NCBI GenBank assembly: GCA_029961685.1
Contig: JARWKL010000001.1
Location: 60,375,314-60,439,313, forward strand
Source: Aristolochia californica
Lineage: Eukaryota; Streptophyta; Magnoliopsida; Piperales; Aristolochiaceae
Direction: 5' to 3'
DNA length: 64,000 bases
Shown: positions 24,101 to 35,926 of the stretch, piece by piece
How the letters are laid out: every line of letters starts with the position of its first letter
How positions within the stretch are numbered: position 1 is the first letter of the stretch
Program-made: the position numbers and the translations under genes
The notes under the pieces: generated by a model
What the model saw: the letters and a program-made list of their open reading frames with translations, nothing else
Database searches by the model: none
What the model was told of the DNA's origin: nothing

Positions 24101-26796
24101 TTATTATTATTTAATTATTATATATACATGTAGGCATATATATTAACAGCTATCCGTACGCATATCAAGTTTGATTCCTTCTCAATAGCTTAGGTTTTCC
24201 AGAAAACCAATTCTAAGATGCTTGAGATTACAACTGAGTCTCTTTCAAAATATGTTGGAAGTTCCTAAATAGATGCTTTCAGATTTTTTTAAACAAAAAG
24301 GAATTCCTGAACAGATAATTTCTCTGGCTAGAAAGAAAACGGGTATCTTCTTAATAGAGTACTCCAAGCATTACTTGGATCAGTTAGCCATCCCAATGGC
24401 AGCATATCTAAGTCAGGCCATGATTTCCCTTTCAGCCCCTTCGCTCCAATTAAATTAGAAGCAGCAAAATCCCTGCACAAAGCAACTATGGCACATGTAT
24501 GAATAACAATAGGAACCCAAGACCAACTTACCAGGTAGAAAGAAGCATTTGAAGCATCAAATAATTTTTACTCAAGAAACAGAAAAACCATGCCTTGCCA
24601 CATTAAAATGAGATTCAACATCTTCCCATGTGTCCCAATCATCTGCTGTAACACGGTACATGTTCACAAAATTAGTTATCTCCTTGGCCATAACTGGTGC
24701 AGCGCTGGTTCCCGGAGAAAGTGAATAAATAATAGGTCGGTGAAGCTCTTCCAAAACCTACAGAAAAAAATTCATGGATCGTTGAGCACCTTCCATTTAT
24801 CTATAGTGGCAAAAGAAAACAACTCTTGTAAGCTTGTTGGTCCTTCGGAATACCTCTGAAACAATACTTATCTCTTTCACATCTAAATCATCTCCAAAAA
24901 TGCAGTCATGCTTCACTGGAAAAGAAAAAAGAGGATAGGTTCTTGAGTTGCAGATAAATAATCATAGCCTTATCTTAGAGATGAGGACATCAAGTATGAC
25001 CAAATTACCAAAGTCAACACCCCATTCAGCATACTGTTGATAGAGTGACCTCAGAAAAGCTTCTCCAGCTCCTGACTGAGTGTTGACACTCATGAAACCA
25101 TGTGGCATCCATGCACATGCTCTCTCCGTCATTCCAATATCTTTTGCAGTCCAAGTGTGACCAGACTCCTCATAGGCTCGACCCTATCAAATATCGATCA
25201 CAGATAAAGTTTCAAGATGAAAAAAGGGAACAAACAGAACACTCAACATGTTTAAATAAAGCTTGTCATTTGCAAAGATGCATGTTACGAGTTTGATCCA
25301 ACTTTACCAAGGAAAATATTGAAAAAAACAAAACACAAAATGAATAACCAAGCCAGAATTAACCTTTTTTTTTAACTTACTAACCATTAAGTATGATAGT
25401 AGCAACACAATGATTTCCTAAAAAATGAAAATTAAAATAGAGCAACACAGTGTTTACCATTTTGACAAGATAGTATGTAAAATGAATACTAGCAGGACAC
25501 ATCTTATCAATTGATTCTCCCTTACATAAGACATGAATTTTAAGGAAATATGTGAATACTGCATTTTGTCCAATGATCTGAATAGCACCCACATCAATGA
25601 TTTAAACTAACTGACACCATCTACCAGGCACTGCCTCTGATATCAGTCATTTTGCCAATGGATAATGAGCCAATAACACACCATGTCATCCCTTTCCAGT
25701 TACACAACATTTTGAAAAAGAAATATGTTCAGTCAAATGAAGATGGAGAATTACCGTTCGGGTGTCTAAAATGGGTGTGCTAGCATTGACTGCTTGAGCA
25801 CTTATTCCTCGCATAACATGTATTCCAAACTTCAGGCCCATTCCATGGACTTTCTGGGCTATTTCAGTGAACCCTTTACCATCTCCTGAAGAAGGCCACC
25901 TTCCAGGATCAGGAATTGGCCTCCCCCATTCATCAACGACATCATCTCCAGATGAATCTGTGTATGCACCTGGTATCTTCCTCCTATACCAGAGGAAGTC
26001 CACCACGACATACTGACATGAGAATTACCACACATAGTCAATAGTAATCTTTCACAACAAATAAATCGAAGTTCCATTAAATTTCTAATTTCCCCTCACC
26101 TCATATCCATGAGGGAGCAGTGTCTTGGAGACAATTTCTGCATTTTGTAAGAATTCTTCTTCAGAGATTATCCATGAAAAAGAATCATAAGAATTCCAAC
26201 CCCGAGGTGGCTGTCCGGCATTATCTTGCCCGGCTATCAAAGAAACCCTGAATCGCATTTGTTCTAGTCATCAATAAAACCATTTCTCAAAAACAAACTC
26301 ATGCACCCACAGAGGGGAACAGATATTTCAGGAAATGGATGAAACAGAATAAAACTACTCGTGTAAAAAAAGAAACAAAGGTCATAAGACAAATCTCGCC
26401 GCCATCATCATTGATCAAAAGGACATTATAGTGGGACACAAAAAAGGTCCAGCAAAACATTGCAGCCCAGAGAAAAAGGGAAGTGTATGGATGGCCTAGT
26501 CCACACAACTTGCAAAAATTCTCTACTTAATAATCTTTTATAAACACATTAACCTGACAAATCAAACCCAAAGATACATACTCTACCCAGGTGTATCTCA
26601 TTCAAAGGAAACCAAAACTCATCAAGCTCCAACCAGTAAAAAACCCAAGCATCCATGCATATGACAGACTAGCAGCATAAAAATGAAAGCAAAAGCAATA
26701 AAATGACAATGGGATGAAGTAGAGACGGAATAGCAGTAGTCACCCAATAAAGAGAGACCCAAAGAAGAAGATGAAGCTCCGAGTAAAAACTCCCAT
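21141..26796 (-). CDS. APSE: GH27 glycosidase, beta-L-arabinopyranosidase/alpha-galactosidase (APSE-like, 14 exons)
   Basis: Exons: 26796-26744, 26247-26100, 26012-25755, 25183-25009, 24915-24854, 24757-24594, 24472-24375, 23857-23799, 23718-23584, 22681-22428, 22012-21853, 21764-21689, 21604-21554, 21358-21141; 636 aa, all in phase. Residues 1-20 are a signal peptide (MGVFTRSFIFFFGSLFIG). The GH27 barrel follows: PPRGWNSYDSFSW, YVVVDFLWYRRK, GLKFGIHVMRGI, GVDFVKHDCIFGDD with the likely nucleophile Asp215, RVTADDWDTW with a likely acid/base Asp, and TLWSIAKSPLMFGGDLR. The C-terminal part holds CLYKRRSH, MWDLNSNGTLVSSYSG and a final GEIYVSFFNLD beta domain. It best resembles Arabidopsis At3g26380, which acts on beta-L-arabinopyranose of arabinogalactan in the cell wall. 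The intron after exon 6 needs a GC donor (CAAG|GCATGG). Substrate is inferred. Confidence 0.92.
22679..22968. repeat. Diverged tandem duplication (~150 bp) in GH27 intron 9, reaching the splice acceptor
   Basis: A block from GAAACTAAAACAA through TAAACGCATGAG and AGGATCACTTCTTTTTTATT to ATGACATTGTT (about 22679-22832) is repeated with changes at about 22837-22968. On the gene's minus strand the repeated edge is the acceptor of exon 10 (TTGTTTTAG), so a second acceptor-like site lies about 158 bp upstream in the intron. Confidence 0.75.
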
Positions 26797-28142
26797 GGCC
26801 TCTTGTCTTGAGCAGTTAACAAAACAGTCTGCTTCTAAATAGACTGAGCTTAGTGGTGCACGGTTTCTGAAAGGGAAGGCAAACGACGAAAAGTGCCGAT
26901 AACGGCGTTACCGACGATCCTAGCATCTTGTCAGCGTTTGACGTTAACGGTGGCTGTCTGGTACTGAATGCTGCAGGAGGCAGTTACCCAGCGACCCTTT
27001 CATCCGAATCCTGATAGTTGACCATAAACAAAGGGTGAGCGCATTTACCGCCAATTTTTTACGAGATTGCAAAACGAAGACCCAGATGCCCGAGACATGT
27101 GGGTCCAACTGCAGGGTACGACACGCATCGATGTCCAAGCAATGGCGGATTTACTGCGACTAATTGTGGAGATAAAACACCTGTCCTGCAACCTAGTAAA
27201 ATCGTAATTGGTATAACTGGACTCAAAAGTATTTCTCTTTTGGAATCGATTTTACCATTTGGTTCTTGAAAAAGGTAACCAGTTGCCACTACTCACCGTT
27301 GAAGAACAAGGGATCACTTTGTCATGGACTTCTGGTGGAATGACCGCAGACGAAAACAGAACAGTTCTTCAGTTTATAATCACGTATCACTAGCAGTGAT
27401 GGTGAAGGGATTCTCCGTATATATTTTGAGGACCTGAATGTCTGTGCACAGTATTGGGCTTATTGGCGAATACTTAGTTGGTTCTTCGAACTGTCTGGAT
27501 CGATTGATACAGGGTATATAATGATAGAGATAAGATAGAATTTGAGATCATCTCAAATTGTAACAGCTCTTATCTTTACCTGGCCGATGGACGGCACATA
27601 TCAGTAATACGCCACCCCTGATCACCAGGACTCAGATGACTGGAAAGAACAGGGAAAAAAAAAAGAGACAAATCCAACAAGGCAACAACCACTCGTTTCA
27701 ACCCATTTCTTCCTAAATGGAAACGATTTAGCTAAGCTATAACCCTCTTGGTCATAAAATAGTGAAACCACAGTTACAATACATATTATATTGTAACTAG
27801 TCGTAAAGATAAAATTGTTCGAGCACTAATTTGGCTTCAGTGAAAATAGAAGGAACAAGCAATGGATATAACATCTCCTCCTACTGAACCAACTTTGGGT
27901 AATATTTCCTGCACCCGTTTACATCTTTAATTTACAGTTTCTAGTTTGAACGTTGTCAAGCATCATAATCAAATGTTGAAACTGATTGGTGAGTCGGTTC
28001 ATTTCAGGGTGTTCTTACTTCACCCTAAGATCTAGTATCTGCACATTGGTGTAAAAACTGCGATCTGTTGAAGGGAAAGCAGGGTGTTTGTACAGAGGTC
28101 AAAAGAATGATATAGAAACACAAAGTTGGTGTTATTAACATG
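26797..28142. other. GH27 promoter and O-fucosyltransferase 3' flank
   Basis: No gene seen. The part from 26797 to about 27300 is the GH27 5' UTR and promoter. The part near 28142 is the 3' UTR of the O-fucosyltransferase-family gene. A direct TATA box could not be assigned with confidence. Confidence 0.45.
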
Positions 28143-31100
28143 TCAAGTTTTACACATACAAGGAGTGAGAGGGTTCTCCCATAGATCGTAGTTAGGAAAC
28201 GTCTCCTCCGGCAATCCTGTTCGAGTCTGGTGGCTGACAACCACATCCTCTACAAAGGGCGCCCACCCCATGTATGGATCACCAAATGACTTAGCCATGA
28301 CCCCCTTGTCCGGCTTTATGGATTTTTGTCGGTGACCCAAGTACCGCCGAGCGCCGATTATAAGCTTGGCAAAGTTCCCACCATGGGTCATGACAAACAC
28401 ATCAGACTCCAGGCACACAAGGAAATCAAGAGCTGCCAAGCTTGTTACGTGCTTCCTGAAATGGTTCAACTCTTCTTTACTTGCTAGCTCCTCTTTTGTC
28501 ACCTGTACACAAATAAGGAGGATAAGAGGCTATATCATGCCATGGATGAAACCATCAACATACTACAGGTCAGTGTCTTAATAGATTATCACAAAGAAGA
28601 AGATAATAGGCTTTCAAATGATGGCAAGATCAGTGAGCAGCAATTTATGCCACGGCAATAAAAAATAAAGATATGGACAGACAGAAGAAAGGGAGATTAC
28701 CAAGTTGGGAAACATATTCCTAAGAGGTGCCATTCGGTTCTGTCCACCATAAACCTGTCCTGAGGCCACATAAATTTGAGTCTCTTTTGGATACCCCATT
28801 GCCCAAAGGATCACTGCAACTTCCCCAGGTTCGAGGGGGCACCTTCCTTCCTTTCGCTTTTGTAGAGCCAGCTGCCATAGATGAGATCCATTCTGCACTC
28901 CAAGTACCAGTCAATTTTTATATGAATATCTTAATATCCCTGACCTACTTCATTGAGAAAAATCAAACCAAAGCTCGTGTCATCTTTTAACTGATGGTTC
29001 TCAACTAAACTTGAGCTACATTATTTACCTTATATCTTCGAGGCCATTCCTTCTGCCTATAAGCTGCCATCATTGCTTTTTCCTCCCTAGTTCCAACGAA
29101 ATCACAGAACGACAAACCGACCATTCCTTTCTCGAACCTCAAATGGAGTGCCCTGTTTAAAAGCCAAGTATTTCAAAACAGGTATTAGATGATATAAATT
29201 GTTGAGTTTATATCATCTGTAGCCAACCAAATTGTATTACATGTATGGATTTGAACTGCCTGTTCGGTTCCTCATCCGTGATGCAAGCTGATCAGCCATT
29301 TGTTCAATCTCCGGTAAGAATTTTAAAGCATGATAGTTCACCCTGCACCTTAATCTGTTAATTTCGGGAGGAACATTATCATACCTGAAATGGCAGTAAC
29401 AAGCATTAGTAACTAAATCCGAAGGCAATCAAGAATCATAACAGAGCATAAAATTGCAAAAAAGTTATCATAATTGTGGTAGGAACATAAAGATCTGGTC
29501 ACGCATGACGCACCCAAGCCTATCAACAAAGGGCTTTAGAGCCATTATCTTCTTTTCCTTGATGCGAGGTAACACATTGTCAATGTAGAATTGTGCCGAA
29601 GCATACTTCGGGATGTTTTTCACAGTACGCCTGCCATAAATGTGTTCCAATTTGGTAAATGACTACCACATGAAAATAGTTGACGCAGGTGTCACTGTCA
29701 TATGCTTCATATGAATAATATTCTGAATAAAAGGAAAAGTAATTCTATAAGGCCAACCACATATTTGAACAACAGATCTAAATAGAAGGTAGGAAAAGAT
29801 AATGACTTTAAATCCACCCAGCAATTTGTTTTCTTTCAACCAAAAAAAAAATAAAACAATGTAAACCTTATACTTGAGAACAACTCAGTTTTGTCAGGAA
29901 ACCAGTCTGGAATATCACGTACAATGCGCACATCATCCTTCAGATAGTCAATAAAGTAGTCAACATCAAAAATATCTTCAAATTTTCTGCAAAAACAAGA
30001 TAACAAGTTATATGGCTGAATAAATTCTCATGAATAGGCTCTACGAAATAGATAATTGCCTTTCTCATTGAATACATTTTAGGAGGATAATACAGCCAGA
30101 AAAAAGAAAAAAGAAATCAGACGAGAAACTTGACTAAATCGCCACCAAACTTTATATCAGAAATCTGCGCAACCTCGAGTATGAAAACTACTTGAGCAAG
30201 ATACAAGTAACTGAAAAAAATTCACACAGGATTTACTGATTCCAGAAGCTATAAACCTTAAATTGGATCACAAGGGGAGAAGCGTTTTTTATCAAGAAAT
30301 ATCATATATTCCCTTTTCAAAAAATACCATATTTTCAAAACCCTTAGAGATTGTGCAAGTCAAAGAATAAAAAACGTAAAGTAGCAAAAAGGAAAATGTA
30401 TTCACATAAATTTCATTTCAACACTTTCTCAAATGTTACTCTTCAAGATCAGTTATTATATTTTTTTCCTTGAGAATAAATAGAACTTCATGAAACCAAA
30501 AGGAGAAGAGAAAACAAAGCACAAAAAATTTGAGTTGGGAGGGGATTTTCAGAACAGGCAAGCAAATCAGCAATGTATTTTTTGCAATCTTCTGAATGAA
30601 TTCCAAGTCCTCAATGTCCTAAAAAAGAAGTGGATTTCCATGACAAGGGGGAGGCAGCACATCTTTTAGGAGACCAAATGATGCTATCAACCTGATCCCT
30701 TTGCAATACCAGGGGCCAGGGATAGAATTGCCAAAGAGCCTAAAGCAACAAAGGAGAAATTGGAGCTCTGCTTCAGCAGAAACATTAAAACCCAGTGGCA
30801 CAGAATATACCAGCCTAAACTTCCAGCTCAGCCAAAGAGAACAAAACCTCCAGCTGAAGGTACAAGCTATCTTTAAAAATGCCATAAAAATTAAGCTTCA
30901 GCTATCCATTCAGATCAACTGATCTACGATCTCCCTCCTACCACCCCTCATTATCTAACTAGGAAGACACTGAAACTTAAAGAATTGCAAACCCAATAGA
31001 ATATGTGATGACTGGTTTCTTTTCATTGCACCACCTTTTAGATCTAGATCAATTCTCCAAGGTCCTCTTTGTTTTTTTAGTAAAAGAGGCCCTTCTATTT

Positions 31101-34100
31101 CACTCTGTCCAAAAGCCCAAAGCAACAGCTACCAGATATATCCAACTTAAGAATTTCCCAGCTTTCAGGAGTACCGAATGGACTGCAGAAGTCACAACAT
31201 TAGGCAGGGAAGCAACGAAAAGAACAAAATTTCAGATGCATGGCACTCCTAATGGAAATGGAAGTAGTAAATTAAAAAAGTCCACTCTTTTCATCTTCAC
31301 TATTACAGAATTTTCAGTCCGCAGTTCTTTATGCTCAGGATCTCCAAAACTCTTCTATATCCATCAAAAGCCATTTTTGACACTAGCTTTGGTTTGTTCC
31401 ATCCTTCCTAAATCTGTTGTTTTTTTAAGAGGATCTCTATTATTATTTCACTTCTTATGTCCACATCAACTCTCATCATGTAGCAACAGCCAGATCATTA
31501 TACATGATTACAATCTTTTTTTTTTTTTCCTTTGTGAAATTTTTAATTTGTCTGGCTGGTTTAATGAGAAAATGCAGTTACCTTAGTTTGTTTCAACTTC
31601 CTATTTCTTTTGTTTTAAGAGGACCACTATTATTATTATTTTACGTCTTATGTTCACCTTAAATCTCTCATTAAGATCAAGTAGCAACAGGCAGATCATT
31701 ACACGTGATTACAGTCTTTCATTTTTTCCTTTGTTGAACTTTTGATTTTTCTGGCTGGTTTAATAAGAAAATGCAGTGTTCCAAATTCAAAGAATAATTG
31801 TAACAGGTCATCCCTGTTCATGCCAGTCTTTGGGCAAAAACATAAAATAAGAAAGAGAAGATAAATAGTTTTGGTCCTGCTCAGGGAGACAAATTGGTCA
31901 AGACTGTGTTTGAAAAGGTTGATGAATGTCAAATTTGATCTTGACACAGGGTGCTAAATTCTTCAGTCTGTTAGTCAACCATACTGTCACTTTTAAAGAA
32001 AAACGGCCTTCTTGTTTCTGTGCTTTCATCAAAGAAAGAGATGAAAATTATAGCAATAAGTCATAGGTACTTCCTTTAGGACATCCAGTGACACAACCAA
32101 CTTCATTACTCAAAATGATTATACATTTCCTATGCTTGATCACAGACATCATAGTTACATTTTCATAGAGAGTGACACTTCATTACTGCACTGCCATAAG
32201 AACAAACTTTAAAAAAGATTACCATGTCATCAGCAGCAGCAGTGAAAAACTACTCAACCAAAATGCAGTCATGATGATCACCAGAAACTACATATTTACT
32301 GACACGTGAGCATACAATAAAAAGTAAGTCAACAGAAAAGAAAATATCAGTTTAGACATCTTACGTTTGGTCCTTCCAGATCTGGTCTTGCTTCAACACT
32401 GGCAAGATGAGGGTAGCATTCATAATTTTTGCCACAGCAACAGCATTTATAATCTGCATGAGAAAACTATGAGATTTAGTGAAACAAACAAGACCAACTT
32501 GTTTGGTCAGCTTAGATAAGTTTGATCATGTCAGATGAATAGAACTAAATAAAGTGAAGAATGGGTGGTCAGTGGAAAATTATAAATGCAACTTCTATCC
32601 TCAATCCCAGGTACTGGCACTTCTTGCGATAATAATTCAGGAGCTTGAATACAAAATCTGCACCAGAGATGCACCACAATAGCTATGTGACAGATCAAAT
32701 TGCAATGATCGGAAAGCCCTTGAGCAACAAAACACAATGAAGCTGGTGTTCAACCATAAAATTAGTGAACTTTAAGAGATTATGTATCTGGTTCCGGCTT
32801 TCTGATTCAAGGTTACATTAGTAGGGTATATTGATGAAGTTGGCAGTAAATCTGAGAATGTTTTAACTAGTTCATTCTTCAGCATCTCAAGTAAATATCT
32901 CAAATGTTTCAAACTAACCACAAAGAAAATAACACCTACCAGAAGCAATCTCAAAATAAATATTCTAGAAACTGCATAGCATCAGAAGCAAGTAGAAATA
33001 TGTGCAAAGGGAAGCAACATAGAAACTTACAGCTATGCGCTGCTGATTTAAGCCACCCTCAGCATGAATGAAAACATAGCCATTTGTTTCATTTTCTGGG
33101 GGAAGATCTACCACAAATAAAATAAAAGAAAAATCACCGTGGACTATTTAATAGGATAATCTAAAAAATAAAACTAGTAATTATATTTGAGCACTGGAGT
33201 CAAAATCAATGGAAATAGACTGCCTAAGGCAACATTTCTGCCAACAAGATCCTAGAGCTTGAAGACTCCAACATCTGTTAAACTAAACTTTGATACATCC
33301 AAACTTCCATTGTTATCTCATCAATCATGATGAAGTTTATGTCAGATTCACATGATAATTATAAAAAGATTCAGCAAAGCCATCTTAGATTACATTTAAG
33401 AAACTGCATATCAAGATGAATTTGAAGATAAAAAACAGTCCATAAATGGAAAGAGATTATAAACCGTGTATTTTTACTAGGGAAGTCTACAAAATGAATG
33501 AAAGTTCAATCACAAAAGCTCACCAGAAATCCCACTCATTTGACGCTCAGCACAAGGTCTCCATGAGGTTGTAGCAGAGTATGGATTCTCCCACAGAGAA
33601 GGTGGCTCTTTTACCTAAGATAACAATGGAACTTATTGAGTATTTCAAGATAAATCATATGAGGTGAAAGTGATGATTAGCTAAATGAACTCATTTGCCA
33701 CCATTTTCATGGAAATAATCAGAGGAAAAACATAAATAACGCATCAGAACATTCAGAAAGGCTCACCCATGGACATCGGAGAACAATTCCTTCTTTGGTG
33801 CATAAGTATGGGGCATTCTACAATTGAAAAAATGCAAATCAGTAACACTGGAGAAATAATAGAAAGAATAAACTACAAAATGAATTATAGTATCTCAATG
33901 TTAACACTTAACTTGAGATTCAAACAGAGAGTAAGTCTGACAGATGCACTGAGACATAAAGTCACCAATGTCTGCATAGAGAAAAATCCATGTTTTCCTC
34001 CAATCATTAACAGAGCTCATTTTAGAAAACTAACACCTATTTATATTAGTCTAAGTTCTTATGGCAGGGAACATGCAATTCAATAAGGCTCTCGGATCCG

Positions 34101-34820
34101 GATACCAAGGCTGCAGCTTCTAAACATTGGCCGGGACTTCTCACACATCACAATCTCAAAGGATTAGTGATCAGTTTCAATGCAAATACAGCTGACTGGT
34201 TGCTGCACTTTGGTGGTAGTCCAATTTGGAAGCTGATGCCGTCAACTACTCTACTAAATGACAGTAGTAAAAGTCCGTTTAACCACTCGTCCATTTCTAG
34301 GGAGTGAGCCCTAATCAACGAGAACCACTTCCATTCCATTCAAATCGTGAATCCCAAATTTCCATCACGAACGCAAATCTCAACATTTACCCAACTAAAC
34401 ATATGGACAACTCCATCCCATTAAAAAAAAAGACCCAATTAAAGCACCAACGAGATATACAACTAACAGATCACGATCAAAGAGACCTCTAAAAACCATT
34501 AAAACCAAATTAAACCAAAAAAAAAAATGTGAGACTAGAGAGCGGTGGGGACAAGAAAGAGTGATCACCAGGCGTTTCCAGACAGCGGGAAGGCAGAAGA
34601 GCGCCACGAGAAGGCAAAGAGAAACAAAAGCCAAGAAGATCTTGGAATGCTGCTCCTTATCCCTGAGAAAGAACAAGGGTTTATCCTTCTCCAGATCCCT
34701 AAGCTCATCATCACCGTCGTCGTCGCGCCCGGAGACGAGGGGTACGGAGTCCTCATCCCGCTTCACTGGAGACGACGAGGCTCGGCTGCCCATGGAAGCC
34801 GAGTGCCGCAGCTCCGCCAT
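28143..34820 (-). CDS. Plant O-fucosyltransferase family protein (GT, Golgi type II membrane protein, 11 exons)
   Basis: Exons: 34820-34569, 33817-33767, 33614-33524, 33107-33031, 32453-32365, 29986-29867, 29630-29514, 29384-29241, 29152-29029, 28892-28701, 28502-28143; 538 aa, all GT-AG and in frame. A charged cytosolic N-terminus (about 60 aa) is followed by one membrane anchor (IFLAFVSLCLLVALFCLPAV, residues 61-80), the type II Golgi glycosyltransferase layout. The catalytic domain has the family blocks: RLNAPYLCTKEGIVLRCPW, HAEGGLNQQR (residues 146-155), MNATLILPVLKQDQIWKD, FEDIFDVDYFIDYLKDDV, YMALHLRFEKGMVGLSFCDF, IYVASGQVYGGQ and VFVMTHGGNFAKLI (about 456-469). Closest recalled relative is Arabidopsis At3g26370, which neighbours the GH27 gene there too. 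Members transfer deoxy-sugars (fucose, or rhamnose in the RRT branch); the acceptor here is unknown. Intron 5 is 2.4 kb and holds a tandem duplication. Confidence 0.93.
31417..31780. repeat. Tandem duplication (~190-bp period) in O-fucosyltransferase intron 5
   Basis: Copy one (about 31417-31580) and copy two (about 31609-31780) share TTTTAAGAGGA, CTATTATTATT, TAGCAACAG(C/G)CAGATCATTA, GATTACA(A/G)TCTTT and TCTGGCTGGTTTAAT(G/A)AGAA in the same order and orientation. Intronic, with no coding potential. Confidence 0.85.
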
Positions 34821-35926
34821 TGCTGCTGCTGCTACTGCTTCAACCGCGTTTCCCTCTTCAGCAGCCGACCCGTTTGGATGACAAGATGTATAAGGACGGC
34901 GAAGCCCAGGCTCGAAGCTGCAGATTGTCTACGGCGAAGGGAAGAAGAAGAAGGAGAAAGAGAATGGTAGAGTGTCCGTAGAGACTTCGGAGGAAGCAAA
35001 ACGACAAAGAGCTGCAGAGAAGCTGGATTCGATTCAGCTAGTAGCGGCGGGTCCCACCTCCTTCCTTCTCTTGATGTGGGCTCCAATAATAAGTGGACCC
35101 ACAACAGCTTACGGCAGGGGAGCGTCGAAGTCAACGGACCTTGACCTGAAATTTACCAAAAAACACCGTTTATATTTATAATTTATTCACAAATACGATT
35201 GGAAGTTTTAAAATTCTACCTCCAAACTTGTATAAGAGGTAGATAATTTTAAATACAAAATTTAAAAGAGAACAGAAATTAAGAATCTTGGTAACATTTA
35301 AAGAAAACGAAAGTGCAAATAGGAATGATCACAATTTATAAGGGATTTTAGTTAATAGTTCATTGTTGCTCAAGCAAGATTGTGAATCGTGCTTAAACAA
35401 AGCATGCTGTGTAAGTAAGATGAGATTGTCTACATAGATCCTTTTCCTTTATCCACAGCCATTTTTGTTCTTTTACACTGTTCTCCTTTTTCAAGTTTTT
35501 CTTCTCTGCCTTTATCCATATCATTTTTTTTCATCATAACATGATCAACAAAAACTTTTTAAACATACCCAAACTATCTCATATGTTTTCATTTCAAGAT
35601 TGTCTGGAGCAGAAGTTCAACTTTCAGCTTTTCACTGAAAGTATATTTGTTTCAAAACTTCGTGTAGAGAAGCAGAACTTGCACTCCTGGATTACAGTCA
35701 TCCCAAAAACCAAAATATGAAGGAAACTATTGATTTAGAATTGACAACTATTTACTGTACAAGGTGTTACCCTGACATACTACTGCAGTTCCAAAGTTCT
35801 TTCATTTCAGCACCAAGAAATGATAAAACTCCAAAAAAGCTCATGACTATGGACACATGAACTCTAGGCTTTAGTCATACAATGCTTTTGCATTGAAATG
35901 AACTGGATTGAAAACCATTTCATTCA
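34821..35926. other. O-fucosyltransferase 5' UTR/promoter and PMT9 3' flank
   Basis: Both flanking genes are on minus. 34821 to about 35130 is GC-richer and is the O-fucosyltransferase leader and core promoter. 35160 to 35926 is AT-rich and includes the PMT9-like 3' UTR. No other gene seen. Confidence 0.45.

Noticed and set aside
31005..31586. 193-aa plus-strand ORF
   Set aside because: Lies in an intron of the minus-strand O-fucosyltransferase gene and overlaps a tandem repeat; no recognisable domain.
34545..34970. Plus-strand ORFs near the O-fucosyltransferase start
   Set aside because: Antisense to exon 1 and leader; basic low-complexity peptides.
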